Below, in pieces: positions 12,002 to 23,600 of a stretch of 64,000 nt of DNA; the stretch's first letter is position 1; the number at the start of each line of letters is the position of its first letter. The position numbers were made by a program, and so were the translations under genes. Below the pieces are notes generated by a model that was not told the origin of the DNA, made no database searches, and saw only the letters and a program-made list of their open reading frames with translations. Source of the stretch: Pipra filicauda (lineage: Eukaryota; Chordata; Aves; Passeriformes; Pipridae); NCBI RefSeq assembly GCF_003945595.2, contig NW_024104303.1, positions 1,164,736 through 1,228,735 of the forward strand. Direction: 5' to 3'.

Positions 12002-12430
12002 GTGATGGGTGATGGGAACAACACTTGAGGCTGGAGCAGGACCGATCAGCAGTTTGCTCCAGGCCGGCTGTAGGGTTTTTACTTCTGGTGTTGTTGCCAT
12101 TGGGCATGCTGGATCCAGATAGGCCCAGGTTGGGAGCATCTCTCCCTCTTGACCACCCAGATGCCTTGGGACAGGTATGACACCACCTGACTGGCAGTGC
12201 TGGGGCTGCTGGTCTCAGCAGTCTAGACTGGCGAAGGCTGGTCCTGCGGTATTTTCCAGGCCGGCGGTATGGTTCTCGTGCCCGCCATTGTTGCCGCAGG
12301 ATGTACCGGATACGGATTGGCCCTGACTGGGAGCACCTGTCCATCTCAACCACCACAGTGCTGGGGGACAGCTCTGGCACTGCAGGACTGGCAGTGCAGG
12401 GTTTGTCGACCTCTGAATTGTCATGGGAGG
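11997..12430 (-). pseudogene. PHF7-like terminal exon G with tandem internal repeat
   Basis: The acceptor CTTGCAG is preceded by a pyrimidine tract. Joined to exon F it reads ASHDNSEVDKPCTAS, then a Ser/Pro-rich segment, then GPIRIRYILRQQWRA and a basic stretch, and ends HHPSQ with a TAA at 11997-11999. The tail is low-complexity and positively charged, as in family C-termini. The nucleotide sequence contains two similar units about 197 bases apart (compare 12319-12334 with 12122-12137), in different frames. Confidence 0.7.
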
Positions 12431-12589
12431 CTGCAAGGAGAGGTAGGATGGTTGGCAGCGAAGCCACCCAGCCCGTGGGCAGGAGAGGCCATCGTGGTAC
12501 CCGCAGTCCTCCTGGAACCAAGCACACCTTCAGGCCCTGCTGCCAAGCCTTGATGCAGCCCCGGAGCACCTAGGCGCTTTGCCTCTTAC

Positions 12590-12700
12590 CTGTGCCCTGG
12601 CCAGCACAGTCATTGCATTCCCAGTGGGTTGAGATGGTCCTCATGCAGGAGCAGCCCCGGTGGGTGCCCTCGGCAGCACAGGAGAAGCAGTTCCCAAGGC
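12590..12700 (-). pseudogene. PHF7-like exon F, with frameshift
   Basis: The acceptor TTTCCCAG and donor GTAAGA are good. In the phase from exon E it begins PWELLL as expected, but the conserved continuation SCAAEGTHRGCSC and HWECNDCAGQGT lies in another frame. The switch is near 12680-12686 and looks like the loss of a few bases relative to the family. Without correction the frame stops at 12610-12612. The second frame is the one that joins exon G correctly, so the shift lies inside this exon. Confidence 0.8.
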
Positions 12701-12851
12701 CTGGGAAACAAACAAGTGGCTGGTTGTGAGGATACAGTGACACAGGTATGAGATGGTTCACATGGGCCTTTGTTCTTAGTCCTTCCTCCCCAAGCCAGTG
12801 GGGACAAAGGCATGCTTTGTAGAGCCCCAGATTGCTGCTTTGGCCACTTAC

Positions 12852-12965
12852 CCCTCTTCCTCTGCCTGCTCCCTGCCTCCAGGGCAAAGGCATATTCCAG
12901 CATCACAGTGCCTGCGCTGCTGATTGTCCAATTTCCAAGCTCTGTCACTCTCCCATGATGGTGGT
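12852..12965 (-). pseudogene. PHF7-like exon E
   Basis: The acceptor TCTGTCAG and donor GTAAGT are good. With the phase carried from exon D it reads PPSWESDRAW, then RRHCDAGICLCPGGREQAE, a Cys-rich block typical of the family. The exon is 114 bases and shows no stop. It ends with two phase bases joining exon F. Confidence 0.8.
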
Positions 12966-13180
12966 CTGACAGAGAAGGAAGGGAGAGTGTTGAGCCCTAG
13001 CTGCCCCAGCATTAGGCAGATCCAGGTAGTTCCCACTCCTCTACCCACCCCGTTTCCAGCTCCTCCATGAAGCTGAGGACAAGTCACAGAACAGAAGGCA
13101 GCCAGGCCTGCCAGGGCAGTCCCTAGGCTGGCACTTCACTTGTGCCTGGTGCCTTGGCAGTTGGGAGGATAGAAACCAAC

Positions 13181-13447
13181 CTCCTGAAGAGCCGGATGTC
13201 CATGTTGAGCATTGCCAACACAAATAGCTCTTTGTTCTGGCAACATGGGCAGCAGAAAGAGATACCAGCATGGACAGCCTGTTTCTGTATGCAGCTCCGG
13301 TGGAACCAGGCATCTTGGCATGCTGGGTACACCATTATTTTGAAGGCCCTTTCATTATCCAGAGTCTCCAGGTAGATGCTGCAGGTCCTCTTCTGCTCTG
13401 GATCGACCTGAAGTAGCTGCTGCGGGCAGTGCTCCCAGTAGAAGGAT
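13181..13447 (-). pseudogene. PHF7-like exon D (RING/PHD-like region, ligands lost)
   Basis: The acceptor CCCTGTAG fits the phase of exon C (AG plus A gives Arg, then SFYWEHCPQQ). The frame is open for all 267 bases and includes WFHRSCIQ and AGISF. At 13372-13374 the codon is TAC (Tyr) where the family motif CxxC needs its second Cys (seen here as CSIY), and at 13327-13329 TAC again replaces Cys (VYPAC instead of CPAC). Both fit single G-to-A changes. The donor, GTTGGT, is weaker than the others. The exon ends with two phase bases that match exon E. Confidence 0.8.
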
Positions 13448-13680
13448 CTACAGGGAAGATGGAATGAATGGGTAAGGTCACAGTCCTTTGACACTTGCCC
13501 CTGTGATGGAGAGAAGAGCGGAGGAGCTGTGAAGGAGCCCCAGTCCCTGTGCAGGTTGAGGCTCTGTCTGTGGCAGGCTGCTGTTTGTCCTTGTAGGTTC
13601 CTCACTTACATGTCCTCTGCTGACAGGAGGGAGCTGGAAGGCAAGGAGGGGGCTCCAGCACAATGTTTAGCAGCCCTTAC

Positions 13681-13805
13681 CTGTAGAGGCCGAAGTACTG
13701 TGTGACTCATTCACCCTGGAAGGCACAGGGCAAATGGAAGCTGCGGTCACATCCCCTCATCCAGCAAGTGATGGCAGCCCCCATCTTGCTGCAAACGAAG
13801 CAGTG
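13681..13805 (-). pseudogene. PHF7-like exon C, with premature stop
   Basis: The acceptor TTTTCCAG and donor GTAAGG are sound. It reads HCFVCSKMGAAITC and CDRSFHLPCAFQGE, with the expected Cys and His ligands of the extended PHD finger intact. The next codon, at 13707-13709, is TGA where the family has Cys; the exon then goes on in the same frame through VTQYFGLYR to the splice site. The stop would cut the protein after the first zinc region. It is the clearest disabling change. Confidence 0.85.
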
Positions 13806-14014
13806 CTGGAAAAAGCACAGCAGCCCCCTCAGCAGGAGGCTCTCAGGGCTGCGGGGCTGCCCCACAGCTCCAGGCAGGGCAAGGGATGTGGGCACTGCTG
13901 GCCCACGGCCCCTAGACCCGCCTGGCACCCCAAGCTTCACTCCTGGGCTCCAAGAGAAGCTCCCACAAGGCTCTCCTGGAGCAAACCTCCTGGTCTTGCC
14001 AGTTCCTGCCTGAC

Positions 14015-14104
14015 CTTCTTGGATGCTTCCAGGACTGCGTGCTTGATGTCCGAAATGCAAAACCCATTTAAGGCCTCGTCCAGAAAAGTCTCGCTAGCAA
14101 GGAA
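14015..14104 (-). pseudogene. PHF7-like exon B
   Basis: A 90-base, 30-codon exon with acceptor TCTACAG and donor GTCAGG. It reads FLASETFLDEALNGF, then CISDIKHAVLEASKK, the helical linker between the first two zinc-binding parts in this family. No lesion is seen. The intron before it is short, 86 bases (14105-14190). Confidence 0.8.
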
Positions 14105-14190
14105 CTGTAGAGAAGACCCAGAATTCCTTAGGTCAACAAGGAATGGTCTGTCTTCAGCAGAAAGCTGAAGGGAGCCCCACGAGAACTTAC

Positions 14191-14282
14191 CACGCAGTAA
14201 GTGTGGAAACAGAGCCCTTTCCTCGCTTTTTTGCACCCACAAATATTTGGATCCACCTCTACTTGACAACACAGCATGCACA
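14191..14282 (-). pseudogene. PHF7-like exon A (first zinc-ligand exon)
   Basis: Acceptor CTCTCTCTGCAG precedes 14282 and donor GTAAGT follows 14191. After two phase bases it reads CMLCCQVEVDPNICGC and ends GLCFHTYCVV, matching the start of the extended PHD region with its CxxC pair and His-Cys pair. It is 92 bases and ends on a codon boundary. The upstream exon with the initiator ATG is not visible. An ATG at 14353-14355 is in frame with exon A through the presumed intron, but I do not trust it as the start. Confidence 0.8.
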
Positions 14283-17200
14283 CTGCAGAGAGAGAAAGTG
14301 AATGGCACCACGTGTGAGCACCTCGTGTGGGGCTGCTTGCCCTTATCACTTTCATGCATTTTCTATCTTTCCAAATTTTTACAATAATTTCTTAAATAAA
14401 ATTAATCCTTTTATTTAAAAAGTGGTGAAAAATATTTTGAGATTACTTTTTTACTCAAATGTGGTGATTTTGTCTGAGCAAGGATACAGGAGAAGGTGAC
14501 TTGTCTCACACAATTTATTCATCTACGCCACCTGACAGAGCAAATGAATCAGAAATTACTGCCTGGCAGCATTAATAAGTGTTCAGATTGATCTAAATGT
14601 CTGGACAGGTGATATCAAGTCATTCTGGCAACATATTGATAGTTATTGACTTCAGTCAGGACTGCAGGTTTCCTTTGTACTGGGTGTTTACGATTCTGGC
14701 TGTACATTACTCACACAATCAAAACCAGGTAGACCAGATAAATGTTGTTAAAATATGGATATTTGATGCAATGGGAATTTGTATCTCACTATCTTAGATT
14801 TCCCCACACAGATAACCAAGAATGCAATATTGTGTGGTAGTTTTTATCAGCCATCACTAAGAAGACTCAGGGAATATGTATTAAGCATGCTGCTGATGTA
14901 TCCTTTGTAGAGGATGAAGAGGAAAAATGAAAAAAAAAAAAAAAAAGCAGAGAAAAAAGCCCAGTGAACACAGTAAAGGAAAGACCTTCAAATAACTTTA
15001 GAAGCTTAGGCTTAGGTGCTGGAAAAAAAAGGAAAGAAGATGACTGGAAAAGAGAATGTTGGTTTTAACATTGTTAATGCTTACTCTTGTAGGGTTTGCA
15101 TGCATAGGATTTGCTCAGTAATACAATTAGCTAAGAAAAATACAGTGATGGATGACAGATTAGTATCATTTCTGTACTGCAAAGCTATTGTGAGACTGAA
15201 AAGCTTTCAAGAGGTATCACGGTTGCATCTGATGTCATGATCTCCAAGCAATGATGACAACAATTTGCAAATATATATCGATTAGAATATTACAAAAATG
15301 TAGCTTTGAAATCAGGAAGTAGGGCAGTTCAATTGTAGGTAGGGAATGTCCAGTGTGCTGAGAACTGTGCCTATTCCTACCTGTGAGGGCAGAGACTCTT
15401 TCAGGCTGATATAAAGGACAAAATGAGTATCTATTTAAAAAATACTCCTTTAATTATTCCTCCTTTGTACAATGAAAAAAAAAACCAAACCTGTTTCAGA
15501 GTGAAAACTGAGGTTTCAGTTTCTCTGTGCAACAGATATGTGAAATTGCTGACTGCTTTATTGAGCTAAGCCAGAGGTAACAATTATTGCTTTTATCTTT
15601 ATGTGGCAGAAGAGCTTCCAGGAAATCTATGCCTGATAAGGGTTTGATACATAGTCATAAGCAAAGTGTAACAAACCTAATTTCTTATTTATCCTAGGGA
15701 TGGCTATAGACTTTATCACATGAGAAAAAATTGTTTTTTTGTGTCCTTATTTATGCATAACATTAATTTCTCCTCTTAAAAAAAAATCAGGTATGGGGAA
15801 AGTCCCATGTTATATATTGGTTTCTCTAATAATTGTTGGTTGGGTCGAGGATGTTGGCCTAATTTAAGTACTTTTTAATTACATTACTCTTCACTTTCTA
15901 AATTATTTTTCTAATTAAAACCCCAGGCATCCAGGCATATTCTGATCTCTTCTTCCCTTTCATAAGTTTATGGGGTTTTTTTTCTCTTTCCTGCAAATTA
16001 AATGCTAGGTTAAGGAAAGCTGTCAAAGAAAATAAAGAATTTAAAGCACTCCAGGCTGTTCTTGTCTTACTCTTTCAATAATGACTGTTACTGAATGTTA
16101 CATGGTTAATCATATTCTTCAAAAATTACAAATGGTGAAATGTTTTCCACTTTAAGACAATTTATGTACTAGAACACTGGGACACAGGATAGTGCTGGGA
16201 CAGTGGCAATGTGTTACTTTCTAACTATCTAACTATCTAAGTAAGAAGATGCTTAGTATTTATTGTTGGGCCTCATTCTAAGGCTGGTGTGACTCTTACC
16301 CAAATCTTATGAAAGTAATATTGAGCCACTAATGCAATATAGCTAGGTGTAGGAAATTGAGTTTTAAGCTAAAGTTTAGTTTTTAATGACATAACTGATA
16401 TCAAGTATTTGTAAATTGCATAGGCTAATATTCTCAGTAGAAATAGGAAAACATGAATGTGGGTAGGTTAAGATCAGAGATAAGGACAGATCAACTAACA
16501 TAAAGTACTGTTCCTTGTGACTAGAACAGGAAATATCTTGGACCTGACTTTGGCTGAAGCTCTGTAATATCTAAGAAGTATTTCCTACAGCTTTTTTATT
16601 TACATGCATATTAACATGATAGCAACTACTCCAGTGGTCAAAACTAAAGAATGGCTTCAGATCATATTAGAATAACGGTTTTCATCCTAAGAGATGTCCA
16701 TATTCATAAATACAAGTATTGTGTTCCTGTTTTCCTGTCTCATTAAAAGTGAACTGTAGAAGTATGTATCTGGTGCAAAGGAGTATCTGTAAGTAGTCTA
16801 TATGCACACTATGAAGTACAGTCATTCCTGCAATAAAACTCAGCAGCTGTACCAGTGATCATGTACAGTGGCACAGGATCATAGAAATGGCAGAGGAAAA
16901 CATCAGCTTTTTTCACTGACTCTCTCATCACCAGATGAAAATCCTAAACTTCAAGAAGAAAGAAAGAAGCTACTTCAAAGTCACAATTTGCCCCACTTCT
17001 TACCCTGTGTTGATACATAGCATATCATGGAGGGCCAGTAAAAACAAATGTTACAATGTCATCAAGTTTCTCACATCAGCATCAAGAGCTTTTGCAATTG
17101 TTTCATAGCAATCATGTAACCAGGACTGATGGACTATAGTAGTTTCCTGTGCGTGTTTTGAAGAACCATACTGTTTCTCAGTAATAGCAGAGGGCAATTT

Positions 17201-17569
17201 TATCCACTTTCTTTGTATCTGCACATTGAGGAAGACAGACACATATAGCTAAAACCTTTCAAAGTCATAACTATCACCAGTTCACATCACTGACATTAAA
17301 TATGGGAACTGAATTACTTGTTCCAAAACTAGGGTCCTTGCATGTTGGAAATGTAGGGAAAAACTTATTTGTCTTCTTTTGTCTGTACAATTAGGGGATA
17401 AATGAAGAAAAAAAATTGTTGATTTTGCCAGATCTGTGCTGGTCTTGTATGCGTCTAACTGTTCTATGCCTTCCAAAATATCTGGGGTGACCAGATGCAT
17501 TTAATGTTTCTGGGCAAAGTCAGTTTCTTCCATAGGAACTTCTTGACTTGATCAGGTGAAGCTCATGTT

Positions 17570-17617
17570 AAAAAAAGAAAAAAAAAAGAAGAAAAAAAGA
17601 AAAAAAAAAAGAAAAAA

Positions 17618-17667
<50 letters not shown>

Positions 17668-17684
17668 AAAAAAAAAAGAAGAAA
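17570..17684. repeat. Adenine-rich low-complexity tract
   Basis: About 115 bases are almost purely A with scattered G and a single C near 17618, including a run of about 38 A at 17620-17657. It could be an expanded poly(A) tail of a lost retroposon or a simple repeat. Upstream sequence shows no element I recognise. Length may be inexact because such runs sequence poorly. Confidence 0.85.
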
Positions 17685-20600
17685 CACCCAAAACTCTGGC
17701 AGCAGTAACCCCAGGGCAAGGGGAGGGCAAGAGGAGAGAAAATGGAAATAATAGCAAATGGGAGAAGAAAGTGCCTGGGTAAATGGGTGAGATGAATAAT
17801 GAAGGAAGTGATTAGTAAATTTTGTAGTATTTTATAAGTGAATTCTGTTTCAGTCCTCTATGAAAGGAAACTCTGGATCAAATCTTCTTCAGATGTTCAT
17901 GACATGCAGCAGCATCTCTCCAGTTTAGCAACACTGCACCAATTCTAGCTCATGATGGTTCTTCAAGTCATTGGTCTTCACTCGCACTCAGTTGTTTGGG
18001 TCTGAAAGGCCAACTTTGTCCATCAAACCATTTAGGAATTAGGTTCATGAGGAGATGCTAGCCAAGAGCAGGCCTCAAACAGAGCCCATTAAGCAGGCTG
18101 TGATGTTCATACGCAGTGAATGGAGAATACAATAGATCAAATTGTTCACCACTCCATAAAAGGAAAGAAATGTCTGTGGTTTTATGACAGTGATGTCAAT
18201 TAAGAATTAACTGACAGTTAAAAGACCATTTAGTGAGACTTAGGAATGATGATGTGTAATCTAGTTAAAATTATAGGACACAAATATAATTAGATTTTCA
18301 CACATAAAAATTGTAACGAATATTTATACTTTTAATTGGATTTTTAGAAGCCAGCTATAGTGAGTTAATAATTGTGACAACTAATAGAATATCTAACTAA
18401 ATGTCAGTATTTTTTTAATTGATATTTAATTTTCTGTAGACTGTCTTGGCAAATGTTAATTAAATGCCAGAAAATTCCTAACAATTTTTTAACCTATTAA
18501 TAATGTTAAATTATGCCTTTATTGCTTATATAATTGTAAGTTAATTACACAGCTACATACTTACTCTCTACCCTTTACATATTGCTCAGAAGAATGAGTT
18601 TCTTATGGATCAATAAACTTACCTGCTGATTAGCTCCACAAAATAAAAATGAAGGCTGATCCTGTGTAATTTGTGGTGTAGCATGTATTAACATCTGGGC
18701 AACTCCTGCTTCCAGCCAAAGGAATTTGAATCTGATGTAGTGTGTATTTTTCTTGATTTCTATGATAGATATGGCAAAAGTTCATTAACTAGGACTGTAA
18801 TGTCCGGGACTCAGAAAAACAGTAAGAAGTTAGAATGGGTACATTCTTAATAATCAAAACCTTGCATCTGTTTTTGATGACTAAACATTGCCGTTAACTG
18901 GCTATTGATTTATAATTTAAGTCATTCAGTAAAAGAGAAGAAAATTAAGGTCAGCATGACCGAATGCTTTGTCTTTTATCAAAATACTTGGAACATATTT
19001 ATTACTTGGAAAATTAGGGAGTATTTCTGAGAAATTCTGTACCTCAGTACAGAAGGTACTTCCAGTCTTCTGACAAAACAACTTCTCCATGAGCAGGGTT
19101 CACTACTAATCAAAAATGCCAGCAAGTCCAGGATTCTTTTTCTTCCTTATGGCCAGACATTTTCAGGATTCTTATTGAGATACCTAGAGTCCTAAGAGGC
19201 AGCTATGAACCTTTGGTGTTGTGTATTGCTTAGATATCTTGAGACTTGTCAGGTTACAGTTTATTCATTTTAGGTTGTCTTACTTGAAAGGGAGAGAGCT
19301 GACAAATATTGGCTTATATCTCTCTACATACTGTTTTCTTTAATTAAAAGATGTCATGCAGAATAAGGAGCCATCAAAGACACAATCTAAGTGTCTTTTT
19401 GGAGTAATTTTTTTTTTAACTTCCCCTGTGTGAATTAGCAGTGGCCAGTCATATCTCAGTGATGTACCTGAACAATTTCAGCACCTGTGGCTTGATCTTT
19501 GTGTTCTAGAGCTTCTGTGCCAGAGTAAGCTATGGCTATTTGCAGAAGAACCACAGGGAAAGTTTGAGGAAAATTCAGGTCAATGAGGAGCCTGACAAGT
19601 CAGATCTGTAACTCTAAACCCGCTGCTTTTCAGAGGAATAATTCCCCATGCTATTGAAACTGCGAATGTAATGGCATTGGTTTTCCATTTTTTGGAGAGG
19701 AATATTGGTTACTCTATGCTATTGTAAGATTCTGTAATCAAAGCCTGATAGTGAACAATTTGGGTGATGGGACAAGCTTTTCTTCTATGAAGAAAAGATA
19801 TTCTACAGAGAAAGTAGGTGGTGATGTCTCAGCTAGTCAATATTTGTAGAGGTCAGTGTGCAGGGCATGTGTACGATTCTCTTGTAAATACCTGAAAATA
19901 TTGGAAGAAATTTTGTCAGATGAGTGCAAACTTCGCTATCTTGTTTGGTAATTTAGCAAAAGGAGAAGCATTTGTGATAAAAAAATAGGCTGCCAGAAAA
20001 GTCACTTGAATGCAGTTATTATAATCTGTACACTATCCCTTTTAAATGTGGTTGTTTGCACATCTTGTATTTTTCTTCTTTCATTTCTGGCTAAAATAAT
20101 TTTCTTCCACTGAGTGAGAATTAATAATAATAAATGCAATTTTTTTTAATTACATTGCAGTTGATTAGATGTAGAAGACTTTAGTGGAGCAGGATTCTGC
20201 TTCTTCTTTTTTTTTTTTTTCAAGATGGTACCTTGGAATTCAAGTCTGAGTTCTGGTAGGTAAGAAACACAGTCAAAATTTGGAGAGAAGTTTTCTCTAG
20301 GGATATGGATGCAGTTAAAAGTTTATTCTGTAGTCTTCTAGTTTTGTCTTGATTTTCACTGATGTAATTAACTAAGTTATTTCACACTAATGGTGGTAGA
20401 CCCTGTTTCTTGGCATTGCAGTTTATTCTCCTGTTTAGCGGATTACATTTTTCTAAATATCAACCCATATTCTAGAAACTCATTTTGCATGAGAATTAAA
20501 AGATAGGGTTTTAGATGTTTGTGCATGAGTTTTGTCATTGTGGTATTTAGATGAAAATATGCAAATAATCTATATTGAGATGTTCATTATGTCACGATAT

Positions 20601-23600
20601 GCATTGTATATATTAACATCAATGAGGTGGTTTTGTACTTCATTTTGTTAATCAAGAATGAGTGAAAAAATCAGAGACCTCTTGGTCATGATATAAAAGT
20701 ACGGGAATAAATGCAAGTGCTGACATTCTGAACTTAAGAAATGTTTTGCACTCCCTATTAGAAACACTTTTAAGAACTTTCACAGCCATTGAGATCTTTA
20801 CAGTAATGTAACAACACTAATGGACAGTGAAAGGAAATTTGTACACGTAAATGCTCATATACATAGTTTCATGTGAACAAACACACTTTTACTTGCTATA
20901 AATCTTGTAGGTCAAATGTGATTGTTGCAGGTACTGCAACTGTAAAGAGGCTGAGATTAAAGTACTTTTAGTTTCTGTACTCTATTATAAGAAGACGTGA
21001 TAGCCTTTTAGGTCAGTAAAGCTAAGATACTGGGTTGTACATATATATTTCTAATCATTGTCTTGTGTAGCAAATATAAAAAAATGAAACTAAACCACGT
21101 TATGAAAATACACTGTTAAGGACGTATTTTGAATGGTATTGAACTTGTGGGATAACCACTGCATTGCTTCAGGACAAAATTACAAATTACTAATTTGTTT
21201 AAAAAAACAAGTGTTTGAAATTTTCGTGCTTTATTAAAATTAATATATCTTCCAAGAAATTAAATTTTAGTAGTTTTATTTTCAGGTCAACTCATTCCAG
21301 AGGTGCAAAATCTAATATTTAACCTTTTTTTAGCTCTGACGTCCAGATGATTTCTAGTAGGAAATTATAATTGTTCACTGTTCAGGTAAATTTTACAGCA
21401 GATAATTTTGAGGGCAAGGAAACCACAGGCTAAATGCGTAGATAATTTAAGGTTGTATTATTTATCTTTACCTTGTAAGAATTTGAAGGTACCTATAGGG
21501 TTAATCTTGTTGAATATAAATCAGTTCTGAGTAGTAGAACTATCTTTAACTTTCCTGAAATGCATAAAAATATATTTTGATTTCACTTGATGTTCATGGG
21601 TTCTTCAGGACATGGCTTATTTTGTTTGGGTATTTTCGATCTCCTTTCCTACTCATATGGGAAATATTGGTGAAAGAACTTGTGTATTATTTTGTAGGAA
21701 GCTTTTTAAAGACTGTCTCCTTTGGGCTGACATTGTTTCTTCCTAAGTTGTCCACAACATACTTGCAAAAGACAGAAATCCATGTACATATACAGAACAC
21801 CTACAGCTCTACAATATTCATCTTGTAAAGTCCAGAATTGGGAAAACTTTCACCATAATTCAATTGTCTTCAATGTTAATTTGCACTGCCAATGGTTTGT
21901 CGCTGCTTTCAAATATTTATATAAATACATATTTAATTACTATGAGTTTTTTGTATATACACATTTAGATTTTACGTGTTAAAATATTATGTCAGGCACA
22001 TTGCTCTTCTGTATGTATCCTGACATCTGAAGAAAACATTTTATTTCATATGGTGACAGCATCACTTAGCTTGTCATATGATCCCTGTTTCCCTCCAAGC
22101 TACTTATCAGCCGATTACGTGTTAATTTTATGAGTATGTAATGTGGTCTTGAATTTTAGGGAAAAAAATGCAGTAGTTTAGTGTGCAGTGGGTGAGTACA
22201 AATCACCATGCTCAGTAGCAGAGGTGTAGGTTTTCTCTGCTGTGGCGCTACAAAGTTGTGATGTTAACCTTGCATACATTAAGGACTATCTGCTGCACTA
22301 CTGAAGAATTTCTTGGAATCAGCATTATACACAAAAAAGTTCTCTGGCATGGAAGTGATTAGTCCTCCACTGATCTGAAGTGACTGAGACAACAGGAGCA
22401 TCACTTCTGTCAAATGAGTATTTTTGCCCTACGTGAATTTCTTTTTTTCTTTTTTTTTTTTTTAATGCTGGCTAAATAAGAAAGTTAAGGACCTCATAAT
22501 TACAGCTTTTGTGAGGTTTCTTATTTACAGTTGTATATCAGATATGCAATTTAGACTGATATAAGTGTTCTGCAGTTTTGCTGTAATTCCACAGAAAAGG
22601 AAAATTACTGAAGATAAGACATGAGGGTAAAAGAGCATTTCAGTGACAATTCACAGTTGACAGTGATATAATACGAGAAGAAGAAATTGAGAATAATGGT
22701 CACAATCAGCAATTTTTAACTTAAATGGAAGCAAAGATATTTTAAAGGTTCTGCTGAATAGGTCTATGTAATGTGGGAAATGGAAAAATATATAAAGTAG
22801 ATGGTTATCAGGCAAAAAAAGGTCTAAAAATATTTAGCAAAATTATTAAGTAAAATAACCAAATAACCAAAAAAACAAAACCCTGTTTTTGTTTCTGTCA
22901 GAACAATAGGAAACAGAGGCCAAAAATTAGAAATTGGATAAGAGAAGTTGTTGCTGTGATATTTATTCTGTTGGTGTTTTGGAACTCATTACTCCATAGT
23001 GGACCAACTGGGGCAAAATTTGAACATAAATATGTCTAATAAGAAAGCCTAAACATTTCATGAATAGCAGAGGAGTGACTACATTTTTTCTTCTTGTAGA
23101 CTCATCCAAATTCATCAGCTACCCACTGAGATCAATAGAGAAACATCACTTTTTATTTGTGTAATCTGGATTATGACCTGGGTCAAATAAAATATTTAAC
23201 TCAGTAAAATAGTACTATGCTACTTACATAATAGTCCTGATTTGCTTTGTAATGACTCATTTAGACTGCAGGAATAAGTGGGTTGCAAAATGTGAAACAC
23301 ATTTTGATCTTGCATAATATATGTAAGAAAATTACCTTACCTTGGTTTTTTCTCGACCTTAATGAGGATGAGCCAGAGATTTAGAAAATGCATTTTAGAA
23401 AATAACATTCTCACAACTGTTTAGGTAAACAGAGATTTACTGAAGGATTGACAATATCTGCATCTGCTCCTACCCTTGAAATGAAAGTAATTTCACACTG
23501 ATTGCCCTCTTTCACAGGTGTGACCTGAACTTGTTCTCTAAATCATCATGAAACCACCTGAATTATAACAACCCAGTGGTCAGGCTTTATTGTATATCTG

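Larger units (their letters stand above)
11997..14282 (-). pseudogene. PHF7-like: PHF7/G2E3-like PHD-finger gene copy, degenerate
   Basis: Seven minus-strand exons can be joined through matching GT-AG sites and reading phases. They encode, in order, an extended PHD-type zinc region (CMLC, then GLCFH..C, then CFVC and CDRSFHLPC), a RING/PHD-like region (WEHCPQQ, then WFHRSCIQ), a Cys-rich CLCPGGREQ block, a SCAAEGTHRGC block and a basic Ser/Arg-rich tail. This is the domain order of PHF7 and G2E3, chromatin-reading and E3-ubiquitin-ligase-type proteins whose PHF7-like members are expanded in birds. The copy has a stop codon (13707-13709), a frameshift in the sixth exon near 12680, two Cys-to-Tyr changes at expected zinc ligands and no identifiable first coding exon. 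I infer a pseudogene. An expressed truncated product cannot be excluded. Confidence 0.85.
11560..14370. other. GC-rich island: duplicated block carrying a PHF7-like copy
   Basis: Composition changes abruptly from AT-rich flanks to GC-rich sequence at about 11560 and back at about 14370. The block contains exons and introns of a PHF7/G2E3-like gene on the minus strand plus about 430 bases past its poly(A) signal. Retained introns and 3' flank point to copying at the DNA level (segmental duplication) rather than retroposition. Segment 11560-11990 has no recognisable gene and is read as 3' flank of the source locus. Confidence 0.65.

Noticed and set aside
12269..12573. Plus-strand open frames of 90-94 codons
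   Set aside because: They lie antisense to the PHF7-like terminal exon and its intron. The GC-rich composition keeps them open, and they show no domain.
11997..14282. PHF7-like copy as a processed retrogene
   Set aside because: Introns with GT-AG ends remain and no poly(A) tail is seen, so a retrocopy is excluded.
16860..16905. Possible CR1 tail (GGATCATAGAAATGGCA)
   Set aside because: Only a short partial resemblance to a CR1 3' end, with no further CR1 sequence beside it.
17563..17757. Minus-strand frame rich in phenylalanine
   Set aside because: It is only the translation of the adenine-rich tract.
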